From the NCBI RefSeq assembly GCF_036250735.1, contig NZ_CP109430.1:2232001-2296000 (forward strand): 64,000 bases of DNA, in the 5' to 3' direction. Under the pieces are notes generated by a model. It had not been told where the DNA came from. It searched no databases and worked only from the letters and a program-made list of their open reading frames with translations. This DNA is from Streptosporangium sp. NBC_01495. GTDB lineage: Bacteria > Actinomycetota > Actinomycetes > Streptosporangiales > Streptosporangiaceae. Below, piece by piece: positions 7,924-16,477 of this stretch. Position 1 is the stretch's first letter, and each line of letters begins with the position of its first letter. The position numbers were made by a program, and so were the translations under genes.

Positions 7924-8847
7924 TCAGAACCGGTAGGTGACTCCGGTGAGCCGCTCGGAGGCGTCCCACAGGGCGCGGCCGGTCTCGGGGTCGGTGACGT
8001 TCTTCGACAGGGACAGGACCCCCGGACTGCCGTGCATCCCCTGCCTGCCGGTGGGGCCGACGAACTCGCCACCCCCGAGGCCCGGGTGCGTGGCGGCGTA
8101 CAGCGAGGGCCATGCCGCCCGGTCGGTGGGCTGGAACATGAGGCGGTTGAGCGGGGCGCTGAGCGCCCGCATCCAGCGCGGCGTGTGCTGCTGCAGGCTG
8201 GTCTGGCTGGCGCCGGGATGGACGACCACCGGGACGAGGTTCGTGCCGTGGGCCCGGCGCGACAGTTCCCGGGTGAAGACCACGTTGGCGCGCTTGGACT
8301 TGGCGTAGGAGCCCATGGCGCTGTAGCGCCGCTCGCTGTTGAGGTCCACGAGCTCGCCCATGCGCCAGCGGAAGGCGATGGCGCTGACGGTGACCACGCG
8401 GGCGGCCTCGGCGCGCAGCAGGGCGGGCAGCAGGTGGCCGGTCAGGGCGAAGTGCCCCAGGTGGTTGGTGCCGAAGGTGAGCTCGAAACCGTCGGCGGTG
8501 GTACGCCGTTCGGGGACGGCCATCACACCGGCGTTGTTGACCAGCAGGTCCAGGGGCCGGTCGAGGGCGAGGACCTTTCCGGCGGCGGCACCGATCGAGG
8601 ACAGGTCGGCGAGGTCGAGGACGACGGTCTCCAGGCGGGCACCGGGGACCTCCGCGCCGATGGCGGTGGCGGTCTCGTCGAGGGCCGAGGTGCTCCGACC
8701 GGCCAGGAGGACGGTGGCACCGGCGCGGGCGAGTTCCAGCGCCGTGTGGCGGCCGATGCCGGAGTTGGCGCCGGTGACCATGGCCAGCTTGCCGTTCTGG
8801 GAGGGAACGTCGCGATCGGTCCACGTGGACGTGGCGCTGTTGGACAT
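7924..8847 (-). CDS. Short-chain dehydrogenase/reductase
   Basis: Encodes 307 residues from ATG 8847 with AGGAG upstream; the longer frame reading into the operator region is rejected. It is a classical SDR: cofactor loop TGANSGIG (25-32), NNAG (104-107), catalytic Ser155 (VSAIA) and Y181-X3-K185 (SYAKSK). Arg35-like and Ser residues after the loop, with R51 in LLAGRS, fit NADP(H) preference. The length and WRMGELVDLNSERRYSAMGSY stretch place it near the retinol-dehydrogenase/WWOX-like SDRs common in actinomycetes. It heads a two-gene operon with a SnoaL-like protein and is divergent from a TetR gene. Expression is presumably induced when TetR leaves the four operator copies between them. The natural substrate is unknown. 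Confidence 0.88.
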   Translation of the reverse strand: MSNSATSTWTDRDVPSQNGKLAMVTGANSGIGRHTALELARAGATVLLAGRSTSALDETATAIGAEVPGARLETVVLDLADLSSIGAAAGKVLALDRPLDLLVNNAGVMAVPERRTTADGFELTFGTNHLGHFALTGHLLPALLRAEAARVVTVSAIAFRWRMGELVDLNSERRYSAMGSYAKSKRANVVFTRELSRRAHGTNLVPVVVHPGASQTSLQQHTPRWMRALSAPLNRLMFQPTDRAAWPSLYAATHPGLGGGEFVGPTGRQGMHGSPGVLSLSKNVTDPETGRALWDASERLTGVTYRF

Positions 8848-8897
8848 GGCGGTACTCCTGGAAGGTTGTTGTGCGGAGGGTGGAGAGGCGATGTTAT

Positions 8898-9050
8898 CGA
8901 CTAACCAGGTAGTTAGAGTGAAGCAGCAGCCAGACTGAAGTGTCAACTATCTGGTTAGTCGTATGCTTTGAGCAGTGGAAATCTATCAACTACCTGGTTA
9001 GTCGCCATGAAAGGCCGTCGACTTCCGGTGTTCAACTACCCGGTTAGTCG
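8898..9050. promoter_or_regulatory. Four copies of an 18-bp TetR-type operator
   Basis: An 18-bp element CAACTAYCYGGTTAGTCG occurs four times between the divergent SDR and TetR genes: 8944-8961, 8987-9004 and 9033-9050 on the plus strand, and 8898-8915 inverted with one mismatch. Each has imperfect dyad symmetry (ACTA-N6-TAGT). The copies start 43-46 bases apart, roughly four helical turns, so bound dimers would sit near the same DNA face. The adjacent TetR protein is the obvious ligand. Confidence 0.88.
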
Positions 9051-9063
9051 ATAGGGTGGCGGC

Positions 9064-9678
9064 ATGGTAGGAGACGCGCAGGCGACACGGGAACGACTGA
9101 TCAAGGCCGCCGCGCGGGAGTTCGCCGCGCACGGTATCGCCGGTGCGCGCACTGAGCGCATCGCCAAGGCGGCGCGAGCCAACAAGGCTCAGATCTATCA
9201 CTACTTCAAGAGCAAGGAGGGCCTGTTCGACGCCGTCTTCGACGCTCTTGTCGTGCAGACCACGCGGGAGGTCCCGATGGACCCCGACGACCTGCCCGGA
9301 TACGCCGGACGCCTCTTCGACGGCTACGAGGAGATGCCCGAGGTGTCGCGCCTGGCCGCCTGGTATCGCCTCGAACGTGCCGAGCAGTACGAGCCCATCA
9401 AGTCCATCGTCGACTCCAGCCTCGACAAGATCGCGGCCATCGCCGAGGCCCAGGAGGCCGGGCGCGTCCCCGACCGCTTCACGCCGACGGACCTGCTCAC
9501 CCTGGTCCTCACCCTGGCCGCGATGTGGACCGCACAGACCCCCGAGTACCACTCCGTGGCCAGGAAGAACACCGTCGCCGAACGCCGCAGACTCGTCACC
9601 GACTCCGTCACCGTGCTCCTCGGCGCACCTCCGGCCGGGGCCGGTGAGGGCACTTCCCCCGGCGCGCGGACACCGTGA
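9064..9678 (+). CDS. TetR/AcrR-family repressor
   Basis: Encodes 204 residues from ATG 9064. The N-terminal helix-turn-helix is canonical: TRERLIKAAAREFAAHGIAGARTERIAKAARANKAQIYHYFKSKEGLFDAVFDALV (about residues 7-60). The rest is a helical ligand/dimerisation domain of the TetR_C type. It is divergent from the SDR-SnoaL pair, and the last operator copy ends 13 bases before its start codon, so autoregulation is very likely in addition to control of the SDR operon. The inducer is not evident. A large inverted repeat follows the stop and faces the convergent ltrA gene. Confidence 0.92.
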   Translation: MVGDAQATRERLIKAAAREFAAHGIAGARTERIAKAARANKAQIYHYFKSKEGLFDAVFDALVVQTTREVPMDPDDLPGYAGRLFDGYEEMPEVSRLAAWYRLERAEQYEPIKSIVDSSLDKIAAIAEAQEAGRVPDRFTPTDLLTLVLTLAAMWTAQTPEYHSVARKNTVAERRRLVTDSVTVLLGAPPAGAGEGTSPGARTP

Positions 9679-9693
9679 GCGGTGGCCCGCGAT

Positions 9694-9759
9694 CCGTTTC
9701 CCGGACCGCCGTACGGGAGAAGCGCGGGAGCCGCACGGGAGCGGCTGCCCGGGAAACGG
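9694..9759. terminator. Inverted repeat between convergent tetR and ltrA
   Basis: CCGTTTCCCGG (9694-9704) pairs perfectly with CCGGGAAACGG (9749-9759). A second stem AGCCGC/GCGGCT (9729-9746) is nested inside. Lying between two convergent stops, it can act as a bidirectional terminator. Confidence 0.55.
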
Positions 9760-9783
9760 AGACGTACGGGGAGGGCGGGTGCG

Positions 9784-10932
9784 CTACGGCACGGGGACGA
9801 CGGCGGCCCGGCGCCGTTCCAGGACGATGACCGTGATCACCAGCGCGGTCAGCGCGGTGAGCTGCGCGAGGGCCGACCAGAGGCCGAGCGCGACCGTCAG
9901 GAGTGCGACGAGGGCGCCCGCGGCCCGCAGTCCGTTGCCCGTCATGCCGAGGACCCGGCGGAACCAGGCGTTGCCCGCCACGAACAGGGCGACGCCCACG
10001 GCCAGGGTGAGGGCCGCGCTGAACTTCAACGGGTCGATCGGGTGGCCGATCGCCTTCTTGACGCCCGCGGCGACCGCGACGATGCCCAGCAGCATCGGGA
10101 TGTGCGCGTAGAAGTAGGCGCCGAGGATCAGCCGGGTGCGTCGCACCGGCTCGGCCGCCTCCAGGACGTGCTCGGCGCGCGTCTCGTCGTCGCCGCCGAA
10201 GTAGAGCCACCACAGGCAGGCGGCCAGCGCGAGGCCGAGCACCGCCGCCAGCCCGAGGGCGAAGCCGACGTGGAGTCCCTTGGCGCCGATGCCGATCGCC
10301 ACGATCGACTCGCCGAGCGCCACGATCACCAGCAGGCCGTGGCGCTCGACGATGTGCCCGGCCTTCAGGCTGAAGCCCTTCTGGCCGACGAAGTACGGGC
10401 TGCCCCAGAGCAGGGCCACCGCGCCGGCCCAGAGCAGGTAGGTGTACGGCGCCGGGACCAGGGCGGCCATGGCGATGAGTGCGACCCCGCCGAGGTTGAA
10501 CGGAAGCACCCGGGCGAAGGCCGAGGTGGACTGCAGGTACAGCCCGGCGTGCACGACGATCAGCAGCAGGTATCCGATCGCGAACGCCATGCCGTCGCCG
10601 TCGAACACCGAGGGGATCGACAGCGCCACGATCATGAATCCGGCCATGCCCAGCAGGATCAGCACCCTGCGGGCGGGCCGCGTCGGCGGTACGGCGTTGG
10701 TCAGCCAGGCGTAACCGGCGTACATCCACCAGATGGCGCCGAAGACCAGCAGCGCGCGCAGCGCGCTCTCGGCGGGCCTGCCTTCCTGTAGGCCGTCCAC
10801 CATGAGACCGGTGAGCTGGGTGACGGTGAAGACGAAGACCAGGTCGAAGAAGAGTTCGAGGGTGGAGACGCGGAGCTCGGTCTCTGGCGGGGCGGGTTCG
10901 ACCCGCTCCGCGAACCAGCCGGGGAGGCGCAT
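9784..10932 (-). CDS. ltrA: Low temperature requirement protein A (LtrA) family
   Basis: Encodes 382 residues of a polytopic membrane protein. The N-terminal ELRVSTLELFFDLVFVFTVTQLTGLM is the LtrA hallmark; about ten to eleven hydrophobic helices follow, with loop motifs EAGHIVERHGLLVIVALGESIVAIGIGA and RAEHVLEAAEP also typical. The family name comes from a Listeria cold-growth mutant; the biochemical role is still uncertain. Start ATG 10932 has only a weak GAGCGG upstream. The gene points toward tetR and shares the inverted repeat at 9694-9759; its promoter would lie in the AT-richer stretch before the doxX-like gene's end. Confidence 0.85.
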   Translation of the reverse strand: MRLPGWFAERVEPAPPETELRVSTLELFFDLVFVFTVTQLTGLMVDGLQEGRPAESALRALLVFGAIWWMYAGYAWLTNAVPPTRPARRVLILLGMAGFMIVALSIPSVFDGDGMAFAIGYLLLIVVHAGLYLQSTSAFARVLPFNLGGVALIAMAALVPAPYTYLLWAGAVALLWGSPYFVGQKGFSLKAGHIVERHGLLVIVALGESIVAIGIGAKGLHVGFALGLAAVLGLALAACLWWLYFGGDDETRAEHVLEAAEPVRRTRLILGAYFYAHIPMLLGIVAVAAGVKKAIGHPIDPLKFSAALTLAVGVALFVAGNAWFRRVLGMTGNGLRAAGALVALLTVALGLWSALAQLTALTALVITVIVLERRRAAVVPVP

Positions 10933-11025
10933 CCGCTCATTGTGCGGGTACGGCGCCCCCTTGTGAACTGAATTAAGCGCCGTAAAAGCCTTTCACCCCA
11001 AAAGAGGATATATCGCCTTAAGTTA

Positions 11026-11814
11026 TTAGCTTCCGGGGGAGGGCTTGTCCTTCTTCCCGGCCACGAGGGTGTCGGCGGTCTTGCCGGGCACGGGCGTCCC
11101 GACCGGTGTGGGCGCGGTGGTGGGGGTCGCGGGGGGTACGGACGTCGCGGCACCGGACGGGGGCTTGCGGGTGCGCGTACGCGGACGGGTGGCCGCGGGG
11201 AACTCCGCGGTGTCGGTGACGCCCTCGGAGGTGACGCCCTCCGAGGTGGGGCCTTCAGGGGTGAGCCTCTCCGGGGCGGACTCGCCGGGCTTCTTCCCCG
11301 CGGCGGGCCGGGCGGGGGCGGGCGCCGCGTGGGTCTCGGGCTCGCGCAGCGCGGCGATGACGTCGGCGGCCTCGGCCTCGGCGGCGAAGTCCTCGGCGGC
11401 CTCGGCCTCGCGGCGCTTGATCACCACCATGTGGTCGACCGACAGGCGGCCCGCGCCGCCGACCGCGAGCAGGATGGAGGCGGCCCCGAGGGCCACGATC
11501 AGCTTGGCGTCGCCACCGGTGAGCGGCAGGCCCGTCTCACCGCTGGCCAGCACGAACACGGCGAGGGCCTCGGCGAACAGCAGCAGTCCGCACGCGGGTA
11601 CGGCGAGACCGGCCACCAGCAGCGCGCCGCCGATGAGCTCCGTCAGCATGGTGGTGGCGGCCCACACGTAGGGCCCGGAGGCGCCCAGACTCGTGAACTG
11701 CTCGGCGGTGGCGTTCAGGCCCGCTTCGAGCTTGTGCCAGCCGTTGGCGAAGAAGATTCCGCCCACGCCCAGCCTGGCCGCCAGGGAAGCGAGATCACGA
11801 AGAGTTTGTCGCAC
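11026..11814 (-). CDS. DoxX-family membrane protein with long disordered tail
   Basis: Encodes 262 residues from GTG 11814 with GAGGAA upstream. Residues 1-135 form the four-helix DoxX fold (LGVGGIFFANGWHKL, then LTELIGGALLVAGL, FAEALAVFVLAS and GGDAKLIVALGAASILLAVGGAGRLSVDH). The remaining half is unusual: an Ala/Glu stretch followed by a Pro/Thr/Ala/Ser-rich, probably disordered tail with repeated 'SEGVTSEGVT'-like units and a run of Lys/Arg. DoxX proteins are linked to oxidative-stress complexes or thiosulfate:quinone chemistry, but the residues do not settle a role here. The MFS gene upstream ends 79 bases before it on the same strand. Confidence 0.82.
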   Translation of the reverse strand: MRQTLRDLASLAARLGVGGIFFANGWHKLEAGLNATAEQFTSLGASGPYVWAATTMLTELIGGALLVAGLAVPACGLLLFAEALAVFVLASGETGLPLTGGDAKLIVALGAASILLAVGGAGRLSVDHMVVIKRREAEAAEDFAAEAEAADVIAALREPETHAAPAPARPAAGKKPGESAPERLTPEGPTSEGVTSEGVTDTAEFPAATRPRTRTRKPPSGAATSVPPATPTTAPTPVGTPVPGKTADTLVAGKKDKPSPGS

Positions 11815-11893
11815 GGTTCCTCATTCTGGTTAGATTCCCCGTTCCTGCCCATGCTTGACCGATAAATGACCGAGCAGGGGTCTTCCAAACCCA

Positions 11894-13438
11894 TCACGAG
11901 AGGTCGTCCCCCTCTTCGACTGGGCGGCGGGGCACCAGGAGTGTCACCGCCAGAGCGGTGGCGCCCAGCAGGAACACGCTCACCGCCACCGTCGCGTGCA
12001 GGCCGGAGACGAACGCGACGCGGGCCGAGGCGAGCAGGGCGTCCCCCACGCCGCCGCCGATCTCCCGCGCCACGTGCGCGGCGGAGGCGAGCGACTGGCG
12101 GGCCTGGTCCATCATCGCGGGCGCGACGCCGTGGACCGAGGGCAGCGAGGGGGCGTACACGACCGTGGTGATCGTGCCGAGCACCGCGACCCCGAGCCCC
12201 GCGCCCAGCTCGTAAGCGGTCTCCTCGATCGCGGCGGCGCCGCCCGCGTGGGACTCCGGGGTGGACGACATGATCGTGTCGGAGGCGGCCAGCAGGGTGA
12301 CCTGGATGCCGAAGCCGATACCGATGAAGCAGAGCGTCAGGGCCACCGGATGCCCCTCGGTGTGCCAGGTCAGGGTGGGGACCAGGGAGAGGGCGGTCAG
12401 CGCCAGCCCGCCGCCCATCGTGGCGCGCAGCCCGAACCACCGCAGCAGCCGCGCCCCGGCCAGGCCGCCCGCGATCGAGGCGATCATGAGGGGGAGCATC
12501 CGTACGGCGGCCTGGAGCGGGCTGTCGCCGAGGACCAGCTGGAGATACTGGGCGAGCATGAGCTCCAGCCCGACCAGGGCGAAGACCGTCAGCAGCACGC
12601 CGCCCACCCCGGCGCGGAACGCCCGCAGCCGGAACAGGCTCAGGTCCAGCAGGGGGAAGGCCAGCCGCCGCTGCCTGCGGACGAACCACGCCAGCAGCCA
12701 GATCCCGCCCAGGAACACCGCCACCCCGCCCGGATGCCCGGTCCCCGCCTCCTTGAGGCCGAAGGCCACCCCGAGGATGCCCAGCACCGACAGCGCCGCG
12801 CTGAGCGCGTCCCACGGCTGGCCGGAGCGCCTGCGGGACTCGGGAAGGAGCCTGGCCGCGGTGGGCAGCAGGACCACGAGGATGGGGACGTTGATCAGGA
12901 AGACGGCGCCCCACCAGAAGTGCCCGACGAGCACCCCTCCGACGATCGGGCCGACCGCGGCCCCGGCCGCGGCCACCGCGCTCCACACGCCCAGCGCGAC
13001 CGCCCGCTCGTGCCGGTCGGTGAAGACCTGCCGGATGATCGAGAGCGTGGCGGGCATGATCATCGCTCCGCCGAGGCCGAGCAGCGCGCGTGCGGAGATC
13101 AGCGCGAGCGGGGTCGGCGCGAACGCCGCCGCGGCCGAGGCGACGCCGAAGACCAGGTATCCGGCCAGCACCAGGCGCTTGCGCCCGTAGCGGTCACCGA
13201 GCGTGCCGAAGGTCAGCAGCAGCGGCGCGACCATCAGCGAGTAGACGTCGATGATCCACAGCAGCTGCACGGAGGACGGCTCGAGGGCGGCCGTCAGCGC
13301 CGGTACCGCGATGTGCAGCACCGTGGCGTCCACCGCGATCAGCAACAGGCTGAAGCAGAGGACGGCGAGGACCGACCACCGGCCGGCCCCGGATGTCCGT
13401 GGGTCGCCGTCCGCACGCCTGGAGATGACGGTGGTCAT
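11894..13438 (-). CDS. MFS drug exporter, DHA2 (14-TM, EmrB/QacA) type
   Basis: Encodes about 514 residues from ATG 13438; a GTG 31 codons upstream (13531) is possible, but neither has a good ribosome-binding site. The start of helix 1 (LCFSLLLIAVDATVLHIAVPAL) has the DHA2 membrane Asp and 'NVALP'-like motif. The loop 2-3 motif A GTLGDRYGRKRLVLAGY and motif C-like GAAVGPIVGGVLVGHFWWGAVFLINVP are clear. Fourteen helices can be counted. Such exporters pump hydrophobic compounds using the proton gradient. No dedicated regulator is adjacent; the divergent gene is a TPR membrane protein. Substrate is unknown. Confidence 0.9.
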   Translation of the reverse strand: MTTVISRRADGDPRTSGAGRWSVLAVLCFSLLLIAVDATVLHIAVPALTAALEPSSVQLLWIIDVYSLMVAPLLLTFGTLGDRYGRKRLVLAGYLVFGVASAAAAFAPTPLALISARALLGLGGAMIMPATLSIIRQVFTDRHERAVALGVWSAVAAAGAAVGPIVGGVLVGHFWWGAVFLINVPILVVLLPTAARLLPESRRRSGQPWDALSAALSVLGILGVAFGLKEAGTGHPGGVAVFLGGIWLLAWFVRRQRRLAFPLLDLSLFRLRAFRAGVGGVLLTVFALVGLELMLAQYLQLVLGDSPLQAAVRMLPLMIASIAGGLAGARLLRWFGLRATMGGGLALTALSLVPTLTWHTEGHPVALTLCFIGIGFGIQVTLLAASDTIMSSTPESHAGGAAAIEETAYELGAGLGVAVLGTITTVVYAPSLPSVHGVAPAMMDQARQSLASAAHVAREIGGGVGDALLASARVAFVSGLHATVAVSVFLLGATALAVTLLVPRRPVEEGDDLS

Positions 13439-13699
13439 GAGCCGCTCAGGATTTGTCGGCCTGGACGAACATGCGTCGCAGCTTAGGCGAAGTCGGGCGG
13501 TGCCCGGGGCGGCATTGGGTGATTGATTCACAGGGGAATGTCCGTTTTACGCCCTAGGCTGGGCGATATTCCGCGCCTTCCGGGGCGCCGCGGGCGACCT
13601 CTCTAGAGAGATACAGGCATATACCGCTATCTAGGCAAAAGGTGATCTCGCACGGACCATGGCGATCGTGGGGAGCCAGCGCGAGGCCCGTGAGCCGCC
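13439..13699. promoter_or_regulatory. Divergent intergenic region, no clear motif
   Basis: This 261-bp stretch separates the MFS gene and the TPR gene, both transcribed away from it. It contains an AT-richer patch around 13595-13645 with alternating TCTAGAGAGATA/TATC-type sequence that could hold promoter elements. I could not identify a convincing -35/-10 pair or operator. Confidence 0.3.
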
Positions 13700-15847
13700 G
13701 TGGTGAGCGGGCCCGGCGGGAACGACCCCGCCCCGGTTCCGCCGCCGCGGGACTCCGCCGCCCCTGGACGCGGGAGCGCCCCCGGCCGGGTGCCTGAGCC
13801 ACCGCGTGACCCCGCCGACCCCGGTTACGGGAGCGCCCTCGGCAGGGTGCCTGAGCTATCACGGGACTCCGCCGACCCCGGTTACGGGAGTGCCTCCGGC
13901 CGAATGCCTGAGCCGTCGCGGGATCCCACCGACCCCGGAAACGCCTCCGGCCGGGTCCCCGAGCCACCCGGGGATCCCGACGGTTCCCGGCACGGGAACG
14001 ACCCCGCCTCGGGGCCCGTCCCGCCGCCCCGGGATCCCGCCGACCCCCGGCAGTGGTGCGCCGTGGCCGCCGCGTGGCTGGGCCGCGACCGGCCAGAGGC
14101 CGCGCTGGAGGCCGCCCGCAGGGCACTGGACCTCGATCCCCGGTCCGAGTCCGGCGCAGACTGGGGATACCGCCTCGCCAGCCTCGCGTTCGAGCGGCTC
14201 GGCCGCGACGCGGAGGCCGTGGCGGCCGCGGAGGAGGCCGTACGCCTCGCACCGGGCTCCTGGGCCGCGCGGATGCGCCTGGGAGCCGCGCTGCGCAGGG
14301 TGCCGGGGCGCTGGCGCGAGTCGCGGGCCCAGGCGGCCAGGGCCGTACGCTACGCGCCGGAGGAGCCGGACCCGCACGTCCTCGCCGGTGACCTCGCGTT
14401 GCTGCGGGGCGAGTACGGCCTCGCGGAGGCCGCCTACCGCGAGGCGCTGCGCCGCCTGCCTGACCACCCCGGCGCCAGGATCAACCTCGGCCTGGCCCGG
14501 CTGCGCTGGGAACGCCCGCGTGTCCACCACGACCCCGCCTGGCCGGTCGACCCCCGCGAGACGAGCCGGGCCAGGCGTGCCCTGGGGACGTGGTCGCGAC
14601 AGACCCGGATCCTGCTGGCCGCCGCCCTCGTCGCGGTCTGCGCGGCGGAGTTCGGATTCGGCCTGGCCGCCGTGGCGAGGATCGGCGGCGGGCTGGTACC
14701 GCTCGCCGTCCTGGCGATCACCCTCAGGCAGGCGCACCGGGTCAGGCTCTGGTCGTACGTGCCGGGCATGCTCGCCCGAGATCTCTGGCTCAGCACGTCG
14801 GTCTCGATCACCCTGGTCGCCGTGACCGCGTACGTCGCGGTCGTCGCCACCCTCCCCGCGGAGATTCCGCCACTCCTTCACGGCCCGGTACCGGGTGCGC
14901 CGGGGGTGGTCTGGGCCGGTCTCGCCGGGCTGGTGTTCCTCAACGGGGCGGTGCTGCTCGTCCTGCGCGTCCTCGTCGAGGCGTGGCGCGGGCGGCCGGG
15001 CAGGGCGCTGGCCGAGTTCGCCGCCGCCGGTGACGACCGCACGGCCAGGCGCGACGTGAACGTGACCCTCTGGCTGGTGGCGGGCCGGGTCTGGTCGGTG
15101 CCGATGGCGGCCGTGATGGCGGTCGTCGTCCTGGACGAGCGGAGCTGGGCGCTGGCCGCGCTCGCCGTGCCGCTCGTGCTCGGCTGGGCGCGCGGCCGGG
15201 CGGGACCGGTCCCGGCCCTCACCCGTGCGCTGACCTCTGACCGCGTGCTGGCGGCGGCGCTGGCCCTGCCCGCCTCGGCGTCGGTCCTGCTCGGCGTGGC
15301 CGGAGCGGCGCCGGTCCTCGGGTTCGCCCCGGTGGGGGAGTGGGCCTGGCGGGCCGGGATCGTCCTGCTGGCCGTACCGGTGGCGATATTCGCCACGAGG
15401 TCGGTGCGGGCGTGGTGGCGGGGCGCGCCGGGACCGTGGCGGGCCTCGCTGGTCATGTGCGACGGCTGCGGGAGCCGCCTCCCCGGCGACGCCGCGCCGC
15501 CGGTGGGGCTCAGCGGGGAGGTGCGCGCGGCCTTCACCTACGCGCGGGGGGTGGTGCTCGCGTACGCCGACCCCAGCGGCCCGCGCGCGCTCGCCGTCGG
15601 CGCGGTCAGCTCGGTCGGCCCGAGCGGCGAGCTGCGCCTGATCGCCGCCTCCGACGCCTGGGAGGCCGCCGAACGCGACCCCAGGGTGGCGGTCTTCGTC
15701 GCCGATCCGCTCGACCGCCGATTCTGGGCCGAGGTACGCGGCATCGCCATCGGCGACACCGAGGCCGACCTGCTGAGGATCACCCCCAAGGAGGTCGTGG
15801 TCGGCGAGTATCCCGGCCGCCACCAGGGTCGCGCCCGCCGAGGCTGA
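13700..15847 (+). CDS. TPR protein with central membrane domain and N-terminal repeats
   Basis: Encodes about 715 residues from tandem GTGs at 13700/13703; the true start could be later, as no good ribosome site is seen. Layout: residues 1-~115 are a Pro/Gly/Arg-rich segment with four 17-19-residue repeats; ~117-275 hold four TPR-like units (WLGRDRPEAALEAARRALDLDP, AVAAAEEAVRLAPGSW, EYGLAEAAYREALRRLPDHPGARINLGLARL); ~295-565 hold about eight hydrophobic helices; the ~145-residue tail has a CDGC motif and is cytosolic-looking. It precedes a membrane-anchored double AAA ATPase on the same strand, separated by a 630-bp repeat-rich gap. Role unknown; it is plausibly a scaffold. Confidence 0.65.
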   Translation: MVSGPGGNDPAPVPPPRDSAAPGRGSAPGRVPEPPRDPADPGYGSALGRVPELSRDSADPGYGSASGRMPEPSRDPTDPGNASGRVPEPPGDPDGSRHGNDPASGPVPPPRDPADPRQWCAVAAAWLGRDRPEAALEAARRALDLDPRSESGADWGYRLASLAFERLGRDAEAVAAAEEAVRLAPGSWAARMRLGAALRRVPGRWRESRAQAARAVRYAPEEPDPHVLAGDLALLRGEYGLAEAAYREALRRLPDHPGARINLGLARLRWERPRVHHDPAWPVDPRETSRARRALGTWSRQTRILLAAALVAVCAAEFGFGLAAVARIGGGLVPLAVLAITLRQAHRVRLWSYVPGMLARDLWLSTSVSITLVAVTAYVAVVATLPAEIPPLLHGPVPGAPGVVWAGLAGLVFLNGAVLLVLRVLVEAWRGRPGRALAEFAAAGDDRTARRDVNVTLWLVAGRVWSVPMAAVMAVVVLDERSWALAALAVPLVLGWARGRAGPVPALTRALTSDRVLAAALALPASASVLLGVAGAAPVLGFAPVGEWAWRAGIVLLAVPVAIFATRSVRAWWRGAPGPWRASLVMCDGCGSRLPGDAAPPVGLSGEVRAAFTYARGVVLAYADPSGPRALAVGAVSSVGPSGELRLIAASDAWEAAERDPRVAVFVADPLDRRFWAEVRGIAIGDTEADLLRITPKEVVVGEYPGRHQGRARRG
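13751..13972 (+). repeat. 57-bp tandem repeats coding Pro/Gly-rich linker
   Basis: Units at 13751-13807, 13808-13864, 13865-13921 and a 51-bp shorter copy at 13922-13972 encode D-S/P-A/T-D-P-G-x-x-S-A-x-G-R-V-P-E-x-x-R. They stay in frame within the TPR membrane protein and make a flexible N-terminal region. Confidence 0.85.
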
Positions 15848-16477
15848 ACCGTCCTCCCGGAGCGCCGGACCGCCCTTGCCGGGAGCACGGCCCGCCGGTC
15901 GTCGACACCGGGACCGAGTGCCTGGACCGCGCGCCGGAGCCGAGCGCGGGACGGGACGCCGGGACCGGACGCCGGGACCGAGTGCTGGAGTCGAGCGCGG
16001 GACGGGACGCCGGGACCGGACGCCGGGACCGAGTGCCGGGACCGAGTGCTGGAGTCGAGCGCCGGGACCGCGCTGGGGCCGCGAACCGCCGGGGCCGGGC
16101 GGGGTGTCCACCGGCATCGCGGGCCGCCGGGCCGGGAGGCTGCTCAGACCGTGGACCGCCTTGCCGGGCGGTGACATTTTCCTGCCCGTCCCCCGGCGTG
16201 GTTCCCCGCGCGGACGGGCGGCGGGAGGTGGCCGGGACCGAGCCGTACCACCCGCGGGGAACGCGGGCGCGGGCCGCCGTGCGCGGGGCGAGGAGACGGC
16301 ACGGGGAAGGGTGTGACCGAAGGGGCGACGCGGGGAGAGCTTGCTGCCTCGAACGTTGGTTTCATCCGTTCTCATCCGTATATCTGATCGTGCCCGTACG
16401 ACGGCGTGGCGCGCCCCTCAGGCACGCGCAAACGTCCCCTTGTTGCGGTATAACCGGGGGCGAACCGGGGAGGCGTG
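15848..16477. repeat. 630-bp gap with 51-bp tandem repeats
   Basis: No gene is recognised here. The core at 15942-15992 and 15993-16043 is a direct 51-bp repeat (GAGCGCGGGACGGGACGCCG...), followed by partial copies to about 16075. It is built of GCCGGGACC and GAGTGC(T/C)GG blocks. Frames through it are low-complexity Arg/Gly/Pro and not convincing as protein. The end, about 16350-16450, is less GC-rich and may carry the promoter of the AAA gene. Confidence 0.6.

Noticed and set aside
13439..13531. N-terminal extension of the MFS exporter from GTG 13531
   Set aside because: There is no ribosome site and the 31 added residues have no transporter character; the ATG at 13438 places the first membrane helix correctly. 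Not fully excluded.
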